5,949 nucleotides of DNA from Propionibacteriaceae bacterium UBA6122 (GTDB lineage Bacteria > Actinomycetota > Actinomycetes > Propionibacteriales > Propionibacteriaceae): positions 81,177-87,125 of the forward strand of contig DIVW01000039.1 in NCBI GenBank assembly GCA_002428365.1. Reading direction: 5' to 3'. Positions 1 to 5,678 of the stretch are shown piece after piece (within the stretch, counting starts at the first letter, position 1; each line of letters starts with the position of its first letter). Below the pieces are notes generated by a model, which worked only from the letters and a program-made list of their open reading frames with translations, searched no databases and was not told the DNA's origin. The translations under genes and the position numbers were made by a program.

Positions 1-1
1 C

Positions 2-1294
2 ACGCCCGAGGGCGCGCGCGACTACCTGGTGCCCAGCCGTGTCCACCCCGGCGCCTTCTATGCGCTGCCGCAGTCGCCGCAGCTGTTCAAGCAGCTGCTG
101 ATGGTGGCCGGGATGGAGCGCTACTACCAGATCGCGCGCTGCTACCGCGACGAGGACTTCCGGGCCGATCGGCAGCCGGAGTTCACCCAGCTCGACCTCG
201 AAATGAGCTTCGTCGACCAAGAAGACGTGATTGAGGTCGGCGAGGCGGTGGTGTCGGCGCTGTGGGCGCTGAAGGGGCACAAGCTGCCGCTGCCGTTGCC
301 CCGGCTCACCTACGCCGAAGCGATGGACACCTATGGGTCGGATAAGCCCGACCTGCGCTTCGACCTGCCGCTGACCGAGCTGACTGACTTCTTTGCCGAC
401 ACCACCTTCCGGGTATTCCAAGCGCCCTACGTTGGCGCGGTGGTGATGCCCGGTGGGGCGTCCCAGGCAAGGCGCACCTTCGACGCGTGGCAGGAATGGG
501 CCAAACAGCGCGGTGCCAAGGGCCTGGCCTACGTGACCATCGCGGAGGACGGCGAGCTGGGCGGGCCGGTGGCCAAGAACATCACCGACACCGAGCGGGC
601 CGGGCTGGCCGATCGGGTTGGGGCGCGTCCGGGCGATTGCATCTTCTTCGCCGCCGGCACGCGCAAGGCGTCCCAGCAGTTGCTGGGGGCGACCCGAAAC
701 GAAATCGCCAAGCGCCAGGATCTGATTGACCCGGACGCCTGGTCGTTCCTGTGGGTCGTCGATGCGCCGTTGTTCGAGCCGAGTTCGGAGGCGGTGGCCG
801 CTGGTGACGTCGCTGTCGGCGAAGGGGCTTGGACTGCCGTTCATCACGCCTTCACCTCGCCGAAGCCGGAGTCGATGGACACCTTCGACACCGATCCGGG
901 CTCGGCGCTGGCCTACGCCTATGACATGGTCTGCAATGGCAACGAGATCGGTGGGGGCTCGATCCGTATTCACCGTCGGGACGTCCAAGAGCGGGTGTTC
1001 AAGGTGATGGGGATCAGTGCGGAGCAGGCCGAGGCTCAGTTCGGCTGGTTCTTGGAGGCCTTCACCTTCGGCGCGCCGCCTCATGGCGGCATCGCCTTTG
1101 GCTGGGACCGGATCACCGCACTGCTATCTGGGGCGGAATCGATTCGCGACGTGATTGCCTTCCCCAAGACTGGCGGTGGCTTCGACCCGTTGACCGGCGC
1201 TCCGGCCCCGATTACCGCCAAGCAGCGCAAGGAGGCCGGCGTGGACTATGTGGCGCCGCCGCCGAAGCAGACTGCGGCCAGCGAGACCAACTAG
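2..1294 (+). CDS. aspS: Aspartyl-tRNA synthetase, C-terminal part (5' end outside window)
   Basis: This cytoplasmic class II aminoacyl-tRNA synthetase attaches aspartate to tRNA-Asp using ATP. The reading frame is open from base 2 and begins inside the catalytic domain (TPEGARDYLVPSR). About 430 of a usual ~590 residues are present; the N-terminal anticodon-binding OB domain and motif 1 are missing only because of the window edge. Visible signatures, numbered from the first codon here, are class II motif 2 (RCYRDEDFRADRQPEF, about 47-60), the GAD insertion domain typical of bacterial AspRS (about 115-250), the AYDMVCNGNEIGGGSIRIH active-site strand (about 304-323) and motif 3 (GIAFGWDR, Arg about 370). 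The tail DPLTGAPAPITAKQRKEAGVD is typical of actinobacterial AspRS. The stop is TAG at 1292-1294. Whether the enzyme is discriminating or also charges tRNA-Asn cannot be judged, because the N-terminal determinants are not in the window. The gene ends at a strong hairpin and faces padR tail to tail. Confidence 0.97.
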   Translation, partial: TPEGARDYLVPSRVHPGAFYALPQSPQLFKQLLMVAGMERYYQIARCYRDEDFRADRQPEFTQLDLEMSFVDQEDVIEVGEAVVSALWALKGHKLPLPLPRLTYAEAMDTYGSDKPDLRFDLPLTELTDFFADTTFRVFQAPYVGAVVMPGGASQARRTFDAWQEWAKQRGAKGLAYVTIAEDGELGGPVAKNITDTERAGLADRVGARPGDCIFFAAGTRKASQQLLGATRNEIAKRQDLIDPDAWSFLWVVDAPLFEPSSEAVAAGDVAVGEGAWTAVHHAFTSPKPESMDTFDTDPGSALAYAYDMVCNGNEIGGGSIRIHRRDVQERVFKVMGISAEQAEAQFGWFLEAFTFGAPPHGGIAFGWDRITALLSGAESIRDVIAFPKTGGGFDPLTGAPAPITAKQRKEAGVDYVAPPPKQTAASETN

Positions 1295-1295
1295 T

Positions 1296-1350
1296 GCCAA
1301 ACGGCAGTGGCCGCCCCGGAGTGATCCGGGGCGGCCACTGCTGTGTTGGC
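1296..1350. terminator. Strong hairpin between convergent aspS and padR, probable bidirectional terminator
   Basis: A perfect 17-bp GC-rich inverted repeat has arms at 1304-1320 (gcagtggccgccccgga) and 1325-1341 (tccggggcggccactgc), with a 4-base loop gtga at 1321-1324. Pairing continues outward through a G-T wobble (1303/1342), C-G (1302/1343) and A-T (1301/1344), then past a bulged base at 1345 to gccaa/ttggc (1296-1300 with 1346-1350). The hairpin therefore fills the whole gap between the aspS stop and the padR stop. Neither side has a clear U-tract, as is common for hairpin-type terminators in high-GC actinomycetes. Its position between convergent genes fits termination in both directions. 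Structure is read directly from the sequence; function is inferred. Confidence 0.85.
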
Positions 1351-2007
1351 TCAGCGAAGGTCTTCTGGATTCTCGACCTCATCTGCGGCCAGTAGGGCGT
1401 AGATGCTGCGTCGGGTGGCGGCGAGCAGCTTGGTTGCCTGCTCCAGTTGCTGGGGCGAGCCGCCACGGCTCAGTTCCTTCAACGCACCGCCCAGGCGGGG
1501 CAGTTCGGCCCACATCTCGCGGAGTTGGTCGTTGCCAAGCCCCGCGACTGCTTCGTTGACGATCTCCCAGGGCTTCTCCACTTCGGCGGCGGCTTTGCGC
1601 CCTTCGTCGGTGAGCCGGTAGGCCTTCTGACCCTCGTTGTCGAATGCTTCGATGAAGCTCTCATCTTCTAGCTGGGCCAGGGCAGGGTAGACCGCGCCGG
1701 GGCTCGGTTTCCAGGCACCTTCGGTGCGCTCAGCGAGGGTTTGCATGATTTGGTAGCCGTTGAGTGGCTCCTCAGCCAGTAGGGCGAGGATGGCGCTGCG
1801 GACGTGGCCACGGCGGCCCCGTCCCCGGCCACGCGGGCCCATTGGCCCGCCGGGACCGAAAGGTCCGCCCGGTCCGAACGGCCCACCGAATGGGCCGTGG
1901 CCGAAGATCTCCGGTCCGGGCCCTAAGCCCGCCGGGCCACCACGGTGGAGGCGTCCACGCCCACGGCCGTGGCCGGGACCCTCCCAGTTCTGATTGAACT
2001 CAGTCAT
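1351..2007 (-). CDS. PadR-family transcriptional regulator with Gly/Pro/Arg-rich N-terminal tail
   Basis: This is a 218-residue cytoplasmic DNA-binding regulator. Residues about 68-140 form the PadR winged helix-turn-helix: GHVRSAILALLAEEPLNGYQ, then the recognition region WKPSPGAVYPALAQLEDES and the wing ending GQKAYRLTDEGR. Residues about 145-215 are helical and match the C-terminal dimerisation part of PadR proteins. Residues about 11-66 are low-complexity, rich in Gly, Pro, Phe and Arg with GPFGPG-type repeats. ATG at 2007 was chosen because AAGGAG (2015-2020) lies 7 bases upstream; an in-frame ATG at 2031 has no ribosome site. PadR proteins are usually ligand-responsive repressors, often of efflux pumps, and many repress themselves. 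The gene is divergent from rarA and the coupled MFS transporter, so that transporter is the obvious candidate target, but this is inferred from position. The inducing ligand is unknown. Confidence 0.93.
   Translation of the reverse strand: MTEFNQNWEGPGHGRGRGRLHRGGPAGLGPGPEIFGHGPFGGPFGPGGPFGPGGPMGPRGRGRGRRGHVRSAILALLAEEPLNGYQIMQTLAERTEGAWKPSPGAVYPALAQLEDESFIEAFDNEGQKAYRLTDEGRKAAAEVEKPWEIVNEAVAGLGNDQLREMWAELPRLGGALKELSRGGSPQQLEQATKLLAATRRSIYALLAADEVENPEDLR
1834..1896 (-). repeat. GPFGPG-type repeats within PadR N-terminal tail
   Basis: Residues 38-58 of the PadR protein are built from imperfect units of GPFGG, GPFGPGG and GPMGP, followed by an Arg-Gly stretch (RGRGRGRRG) leading into the winged helix. 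The coding DNA is a run of ggnccn-type codons. The segment should be disordered and basic at its C-terminal end. Similar tails occur in actinobacterial PadR proteins, to my knowledge without an assigned role. Confidence 0.7.
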
Positions 2008-2014
2008 GGTGATA

Positions 2015-2020
2015 CTCCTT
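2015..2020 (-). promoter_or_regulatory. Ribosome binding site of padR
   Basis: Read on the minus strand this is AAGGAG, ending 7 bases before the ATG at 2007. It decides the padR start against the in-frame upstream ATG at 2031, which would add MTDIRSIT and has no purine-rich site in front of it. Confidence 0.85.
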
Positions 2021-2052
2021 ATATCTGTCATCGGCACGTCGCCGATATATCG
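2020..2052. promoter_or_regulatory. Candidate PadR operator (nested inverted repeats)
   Basis: This AT-rich island lies in GC-rich DNA. Inverted half-sites tatatc (2020-2025) and gatata (2044-2049) sit 24 bp apart centre to centre. The second lies within a perfect 10-bp palindrome cgatatatcg (2043-2052). A further inverted repeat tcggc-N5-gccga spans 2031-2045. The palindrome falls on the predicted padR transcription start, just downstream of its -10 box, where a bound dimer could block initiation. PadR regulators bind dyad-symmetric AT-rich sites, often in their own promoter. Assigning this one to PadR is inference; it does not match the ATGT-N8-ACAT pattern described for some family members. 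Confidence 0.45.
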
Positions 2053-2081
2053 AGAATAGCTCGGGAATCGAGCGCGGGCAA
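2053..2081 (-). promoter_or_regulatory. Sigma70-type promoter of padR
   Basis: On the minus strand, TTGCCC (2076-2081) as -35 and TATTCT (2053-2058) as -10 are separated by exactly 17 bases. Transcription would start near 2046, giving a leader of about 39 bases with the AAGGAG ribosome site near its end. The spacer contains the inverted repeat gctcg-N5-cgagc (2059-2073), and the -35 overlaps cgggc-aa-gcccg (2075-2086). Either repeat could be a further protein-binding site. Confidence 0.6.
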
Positions 2082-2098
2082 GCCCGGTGGAGTGGGTG

Positions 2099-2104
2099 TA
2101 GCGT
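2099..2104 (+). promoter_or_regulatory. -10 box for rarA, predicting a leaderless transcript
   Basis: TAGCGT fits the actinobacterial TANNNT -10 pattern and ends 7 bases before the rarA GTG codon at 2112. Transcription would thus start at or next to the first base of the start codon. No convincing -35 lies at the expected distance (2076-2081 reads gggcaa). The only purine-rich stretch upstream, ggtggag around 2086-2092, is about 20 bases from the start, too far for a normal Shine-Dalgarno. Leaderless mRNAs of this form are common in actinomycetes. Confidence 0.5.
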
Positions 2105-2111
2105 CTGGCCG

Positions 2112-3476
2112 GTGGACATCGACCTCTTCGGCAACCCGATCGGGGAGCCGCCAGCACCTGGCGGCTCGCTGTCTGGATCGAGGCACGCCGAAGCCCCGCT
2201 GGCCGTCCGGATGCGTCCGCGCCACCTGGACGAGATAGTCGGCCAGGACCACCTGCTGGGGCCAGGATCGCCGCTTCGACGGCTTGCTGAGGACTCCGCC
2301 ACCATGTCGGTCTTCCTCTGGGGCCCGCCCGGAGTTGGCAAGACCACTATCGCTGCGGTGGTCTCAGGCACTGGCTCGCGCCGTTTCGTCGAACTATCCG
2401 CCGTGACCGCTGGGGTGAAAGAGGTCCGCCAGGTGCTCGCGGAGGCTCAGCGCCAACTCGCCCACGGCATTGGCACCGTGCTGTTCGTTGACGAGGTGCA
2501 CCGCTTCTCCAAAACCCAGCAGGATGTGCTGCTACCGGCGGTGGAGAACCGGCTGGTGACCCTGATCGCCGCTACCACCGAGAATCCGTCCTTCTCGGTG
2601 ATCTCGCCGCTCCTAAGCAGGTCGCTGCTGCTGACGCTCAAACCGCTCACCGATGCCGACATCACCAAATTGCTGGAGCGGGCGCTGATTGATGAGCGCG
2701 GCTTCGGCGGTCGAATCGCCCTAGCCGCCGATGCCCGGGCGGCGCTGCTGCGGTTCGCCGGGGGAGACGCGCGGCGGGCGCTCACCTACCTGGAGGAAGC
2801 CGCGGCTGGAGCCCACGCGGTGGGGGTAGCCGAAATCACCACCGAGATCGTTGCCGCGGCAGTCGACAAGGCCGCAGTGCGCTACGACCGCGCTGGCGAT
2901 CAGCATTACGACGTGATCAGTGCCTTCATCAAGAGCCTGCGGGGCTCGGATGTACAGGCCGGCCTGCACTACCTGGCGCGAATGCTGGAGGCCGGCGAGG
3001 ACCCGCGCTTCATCGCGCGTCGGCTGATCATCCTGGCCAGCGAGGACATCGGCATGGCCGCGCCGTCGGTGCTGCAAACCTGCGTGGCTGCGGCCCAGGC
3101 CGTCGCGCTGATCGGGATGCCCGAGGCTCGGATCAACCTGGCTCAGGCGGTGATCGCCTGCGCCCTGGCGCCGAAGTCGAATGCCGTGATCAAGGCGGTT
3201 GATGCCGCCATCGCTGACGTCCGGGCTGGCCGAATTGGGGCCGTGCCGCCGCAGCTGCGCGACGCCCACTACTCCGGGGCTGAGGCGCTGGGTCACGGCA
3301 GCGGCTATCTCTATGCCCACGACGCTGAGCACGGCGTGGCAGCCCAGCAGTATTTGCCGGACGAGTTGGCGGACGCCCGCTACTACCAACCCAGCGAGCA
3401 CGGCAACGAGGCCGCAATGGCAGAGCGCCTCACCCGGCTGGAGGAACTGCTGGGTCGACCCCCGCGGTCATCGTGA
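2112..3476 (+). CDS. rarA: Replication-associated recombination protein A (RarA/MgsA), AAA+ ATPase
   Basis: This 454-residue clamp-loader-related AAA+ ATPase of the RarA/MgsA/WRNIP1/Mgs1 family acts on stalled replication forks and single-stranded DNA gaps. Visible motifs are the N-terminal RMRPRHLDEIVGQDHLL box (about 33-49), Walker A GPPGVGKTT (71-79), Walker B LFVDEVHR (124-131), sensor 1 AATTEN (153-158), arginine finger LLSRS (Arg170) and sensor 2 GGDARRAL (Arg221). The C-terminal tetramerisation domain includes YDVISAFIKSLRGSD (266-280), ASEDIGMA (309-316) and CALAPKSNAV (350-359). Length and motif order are normal and no key residue is missing. The GTG start at 2112 gives an N-terminus MDIDLFG whose DLF resembles a beta-clamp-binding motif. 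There is no nearby Shine-Dalgarno, so leaderless translation is likely. The last four bases overlap the start of the MFS gene (GTGA), so the two are probably co-transcribed. Confidence 0.96.
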   Translation: MDIDLFGNPIGEPPAPGGSLSGSRHAEAPLAVRMRPRHLDEIVGQDHLLGPGSPLRRLAEDSATMSVFLWGPPGVGKTTIAAVVSGTGSRRFVELSAVTAGVKEVRQVLAEAQRQLAHGIGTVLFVDEVHRFSKTQQDVLLPAVENRLVTLIAATTENPSFSVISPLLSRSLLLTLKPLTDADITKLLERALIDERGFGGRIALAADARAALLRFAGGDARRALTYLEEAAAGAHAVGVAEITTEIVAAAVDKAAVRYDRAGDQHYDVISAFIKSLRGSDVQAGLHYLARMLEAGEDPRFIARRLIILASEDIGMAAPSVLQTCVAAAQAVALIGMPEARINLAQAVIACALAPKSNAVIKAVDAAIADVRAGRIGAVPPQLRDAHYSGAEALGHGSGYLYAHDAEHGVAAQQYLPDELADARYYQPSEHGNEAAMAERLTRLEELLGRPPRSS

Positions 3477-4951
3477 GTGCCCAAAGCGGCAGCTGGCGGT
3501 CCCTTTGGGCCCTGGTGATCGGGTTCTTCATGATCCTGGTCGACACCACCATCGTCAGCGTGGCCAATCCCCGCATCATGGCGAGCCTGGATGCCGATAT
3601 CAATCAGGTGCTGTGGGCGACCAGCGCCTATCTGCTGACCTACGCGGTGCCGCTGTTGGTGACCGGACGGCTGGGGGACCGCTTCGGCCCCAGGCGCATC
3701 TACCTGCTGGGGCTGGTGGTTTTCACCGTGGCCTCGGCCTGGTGTGGCCTGTCGAACTCGGTGGAGATGCTGATCATCGCCCGGGCCACCCAGGGTGTGG
3801 GCGCGGCCCTGCTGACGCCGCAAACCATGGCGGTGATCACCCGCACCTTCCCGCCGCAATCCCGGGGCCAGGCGATGAGTCTTTGGGGAGCCGCGGCCGC
3901 CGTCGCGACTCTGGTCGGACCGATTCTGGGTGGCTTCATCGTCGATGCCCTTGGTTGGGAATGGATCTTCTTCGTCAACGTCCCGGTTGGAGTGCTCGGC
4001 TTCGTGCTGGCTTGGCGGTTCGTCCCAGTGTTGGAGACCCACAGCCACCGCTTCGACCTACCGGGGGTGGCGCTGTGGTCGGTGGCCCTGTTCAGCATCG
4101 TCTTCGCGATTCAGGAGGGCGAAGGTTTCAACTGGGGCCAAATCTGGGGACCGATCAGCGTTTGGAGCCTGCTCGCCTTCGGCACAGTGATGATGGCTGG
4201 GTTCCTGACCTGGCAGCGAGTCGGACGCGGGGAGCCGCTGCTGCCACTGCGGCTGTTCGGTGACCGCAACTTCTCGCTGGCCAACGCCGCGATCGCGATG
4301 GTGGGGGTTTCAGTGACCGCCAGTGCGATGCCGATGATGTTCTACTACCAACTGGTGCTCGGCTTCACCCCCACCAGATCCGCGCTGCAGACGATCCCCA
4401 CTGCCGTGTTTTCGGGGCTGTTGGCTCCTTGGGTAGGCAAGTTGGTCGACCGGGTGCACCCGCGACTGCTGGCCACCGGCGGGCTGGTGACCATGGCGGC
4501 AGCGATGTTCTGGTACGCGGCCTGGTTGGTGCCGGATGAGACCCTGTGGTGGCGGTTGCTGCTGCCGGCGACCTTGATGGGCCTGGGTGCGGCGTTCACC
4601 TGGTCGCCCATCGGTACCAGCGCCACCTACAACCTGACCGGTGCCGACGCCGGGGCTGGCTCAGGGGTCTACAACTCGATGCGGCAGGTCGGCTCGGTGC
4701 TGGGCAGTGCGGCAATCGCGGCACTGATGCAGGCGCAGTTGGTTGTGCACCTCGGCGGACCGGCCGCGGCCTCCCAAGCCGAGAGTTCCGGACGGCTGCC
4801 AGCGGCGCTCCAGGCTGGCTTCAGCACCGCGATGGCGATGAGCATGCTGCTGCCGGCAATCGCGGCGTTGGTGGCGGCAGTGTTCACCGCCGCGTTTGCT
4901 GAGCGGAAGTCCCGGCAGCAGTGGACGCCTTCGGCGGGCGCCGGCAGCTGA
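3473..4951 (+). CDS. DHA2-family (EmrB/QacA type) MFS drug/proton antiporter
   Basis: This 492-residue polytopic inner-membrane transporter is predicted to export small molecules in exchange for protons. The very hydrophobic sequence fits 14 transmembrane helices. Family motifs are D1 in helix 1 (LVDTTIVSVANP, about 22-33, acidic Asp24), motif A in the 2-3 loop (GRLGDRFGPRR, 65-75), motif C in helix 5 (LVGPILGG, 147-154) followed by GWEWIFFVNVPVG, a second-half motif A-like loop (GKLVDRVHPR, 322-331), and the late-half GVYNSMRQVGSVLGSA (398-413). The start is GTG at 3473, overlapping the rarA stop as GTGA. GGAGG at 3440-3444 is too far away to act as a ribosome site, so translation probably depends on coupling to rarA. 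The short basic C-terminus (AERKSRQQW) is cytoplasmic. Substrate cannot be read from sequence. The divergent PadR gene two genes away is a plausible regulator. Confidence 0.94.
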   Translation: MSAQSGSWRSLWALVIGFFMILVDTTIVSVANPRIMASLDADINQVLWATSAYLLTYAVPLLVTGRLGDRFGPRRIYLLGLVVFTVASAWCGLSNSVEMLIIARATQGVGAALLTPQTMAVITRTFPPQSRGQAMSLWGAAAAVATLVGPILGGFIVDALGWEWIFFVNVPVGVLGFVLAWRFVPVLETHSHRFDLPGVALWSVALFSIVFAIQEGEGFNWGQIWGPISVWSLLAFGTVMMAGFLTWQRVGRGEPLLPLRLFGDRNFSLANAAIAMVGVSVTASAMPMMFYYQLVLGFTPTRSALQTIPTAVFSGLLAPWVGKLVDRVHPRLLATGGLVTMAAAMFWYAAWLVPDETLWWRLLLPATLMGLGAAFTWSPIGTSATYNLTGADAGAGSGVYNSMRQVGSVLGSAAIAALMQAQLVVHLGGPAAASQAESSGRLPAALQAGFSTAMAMSMLLPAIAALVAAVFTAAFAERKSRQQWTPSAGAGS

Positions 4952-4972
4952 GCCACCGCTGCGCGGGTGCAC

Positions 4973-4978
4973 TAGGCT
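4973..4978 (+). promoter_or_regulatory. Candidate -10 box for the DUF948-alaS group
   Basis: TAGGCT fits TANNNT and lies in the 66-base gap after the MFS stop, about 40 bases before the DUF948 start. Transcription would begin near 4985 and leave a leader of about 30 bases. No good -35 is seen at 16-18 bases upstream (gagcca region). A weak gcagc-N9-gctgc inverted repeat (4944-4962) over the MFS stop is not convincing as a terminator, so read-through from rarA-MFS is also possible. Confidence 0.35.
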
Positions 4979-5017
4979 TGGCCCGTCAATGCCGTCCCCT
5001 GATCAGCGAGGTAGCCC

Positions 5018-5395
5018 ATGTCCGTCGGAGAGATCGCCGGTCTGATCGCAGCCATGGCCGCAGTGGCCCTGGTCGGGTTCAGCGCGGTGCCGCTGCTGAA
5101 GCTTGGTCGGGTGCTGGAGGAGACCCGACTGGCCGTCCGGGATATCGGGCACAACACCGTCCCGATCCTGGTGGAACTGAAGGGCACCGTGACCGCCACC
5201 AACGATGAGTTGGGCAAACTGAGCCTGGTCACCAACGACCTTGCGAAGGTGAGCGCGAATGCCAGCATCGTGACCGAGAACGCCGCGCAGCTCTCCACCG
5301 TGTTCTCCGCGACCCTGGGCGGGCCGCTGATCAAGACTGCCGCCTTCACCTACGGGTTGCGCCAGGCCGTCAGCGCCAAGCGGAAGGCGAAGTGA
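5018..5395 (+). CDS. DUF948 single-pass membrane protein
   Basis: This is a 125-residue protein of unknown function matching the DUF948 pattern. One N-terminal hydrophobic helix (about 4-27) is followed by a long amphipathic, probably coiled-coil segment (about 30-98) rich in spaced Leu/Val/Ile and in Asn/Thr (VRDIGHNTVPILVELKGTV, TNDELGKLSLVTNDLAKV). The C-terminal part GGPLIKTAAFTYGLRQAV ends in a basic tail (SAKRKAK). ATG at 5018 was chosen because GAGG (5008-5011) lies 6 bases upstream and the membrane helix starts right after it. Its stop codon overlaps the next gene (TGATG), showing tight coupling. DUF948 genes often sit just upstream of alaS in actinomycetes. A role in the cell envelope is possible from topology, but no function is established. 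Confidence 0.88.
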   Translation: MSVGEIAGLIAAMAAVALVGFSAVPLLKLGRVLEETRLAVRDIGHNTVPILVELKGTVTATNDELGKLSLVTNDLAKVSANASIVTENAAQLSTVFSATLGGPLIKTAAFTYGLRQAVSAKRKAK

Positions 5396-5622
5396 TGGGC
5401 AAGCGACTGTTCTGGTTCGCCGTCGGTATTGGCCTGGCCGCTCTGATCATCTTCAAGGGCAAGGAGTACTACGAGCGGTTCACCCCAAAGGGCGTGGCCG
5501 ATCAGATCGCGCGCACCCAAGAGGGCGCGACCACCTGGCTGGGGGAGTTCTTCAAGAACGTGGCTGAGGCCACCGCCGAGCGTGAAGAGGAGCTGCGGGA
5601 GGCTACCGGCCTGGACGGGTGA
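5395..5622 (+). CDS. Small single-pass membrane protein (DUF6167-like), hypothetical
   Basis: This 75-residue protein has an N-terminal hydrophobic helix (about 5-20, LFWFAVGIGLAALIIF), a short basic-aromatic segment (KGKEYYERFTPKG) and a charged amphipathic C-terminal helix (VADQIARTQEG through AEREEELREATG). It resembles the small DUF6167-type proteins encoded between DUF948 and alaS in actinomycetes; this is recognition by size, motif and position, not a database match. ATG at 5395 overlaps the DUF948 stop by one base (TGATG) and has AAGG (5384-5387) 7 bases upstream. A GTG at 5392 would add one residue and has poorer spacing. With the DUF948 partner it may form a membrane complex, but that is a guess. 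Confidence 0.82.
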   Translation: MGKRLFWFAVGIGLAALIIFKGKEYYERFTPKGVADQIARTQEGATTWLGEFFKNVAEATAEREEELREATGLDG

Positions 5623-5638
5623 ACCGATCCCGTCCAGG
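5610..5638 (+). terminator. Hairpin over the stop codon of the small membrane protein, upstream of alaS
   Basis: A 10-bp perfect inverted repeat has arms cctggacggg (5610-5619) and cccgtccagg (5629-5638) and a 9-base loop that holds the TGA stop (5620-5622). No U-tract follows. It lies 28 bases before the alaS ribosome site. It may be a partial terminator or an RNA processing/stability element that sets alaS expression relative to the upstream genes. The structure is seen; the function is inferred. Confidence 0.5.
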
Positions 5639-5665
5639 AGAGCTGACTCGCAACCCCGACCAATC

Positions 5666-5670
5666 AGGAG
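5666..5670 (+). promoter_or_regulatory. Ribosome binding site of alaS
   Basis: AGGAG ends 8 bases before the ATG at 5679. It is the strongest Shine-Dalgarno on the plus strand of this window and fixes the alaS start. No T-box-like leader or separate promoter is evident in the short 5623-5678 gap. Confidence 0.85.
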
Positions 5671-5678
5671 ATAACCAC

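Noticed and set aside
2008..2157. Longer padR start, up to 50 extra residues, or the in-frame ATG at 2031
   Set aside because: The extension would cross the padR promoter and the rarA start and has no ribosome site. ATG at 2007 has AAGGAG at ideal spacing.
2000..2371. 123-codon minus-strand open frame over the divergent promoter and rarA start
   Set aside because: It covers the promoter region and rarA codons antisense and encodes no recognisable protein.
2721..3401. 226-codon minus-strand open frame antisense to rarA
   Set aside because: It lies fully inside rarA, has no ribosome site or recognisable domain, and has the low-complexity composition of an antisense shadow.
3383..4048. 221-codon minus-strand open frame antisense to the rarA/MFS junction
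   Set aside because: It is rich in His, Gln, Asp, Arg and Gly, with no motif; an antisense shadow of the transporter.
3199..4263. 354-codon plus-strand open frame spanning the end of rarA and most of the first half of the MFS gene
   Set aside because: It lies in a different frame over two clearly recognised genes. Its translation is rich in Arg, Gly, His and Pro with no domain, as expected for a shadow frame in GC-rich DNA.
4944..4962. Inverted repeat gcagc-N9-gctgc at the MFS stop as a terminator
   Set aside because: Only 5 bp of stem with a 9-base loop and no U-tract; too weak to call.
5623..5678. T-box or other riboswitch leader for alaS
   Set aside because: The gap is only 56 bases and shows no T-box sequence or complex fold, only the end of the stop-codon hairpin and the ribosome site.
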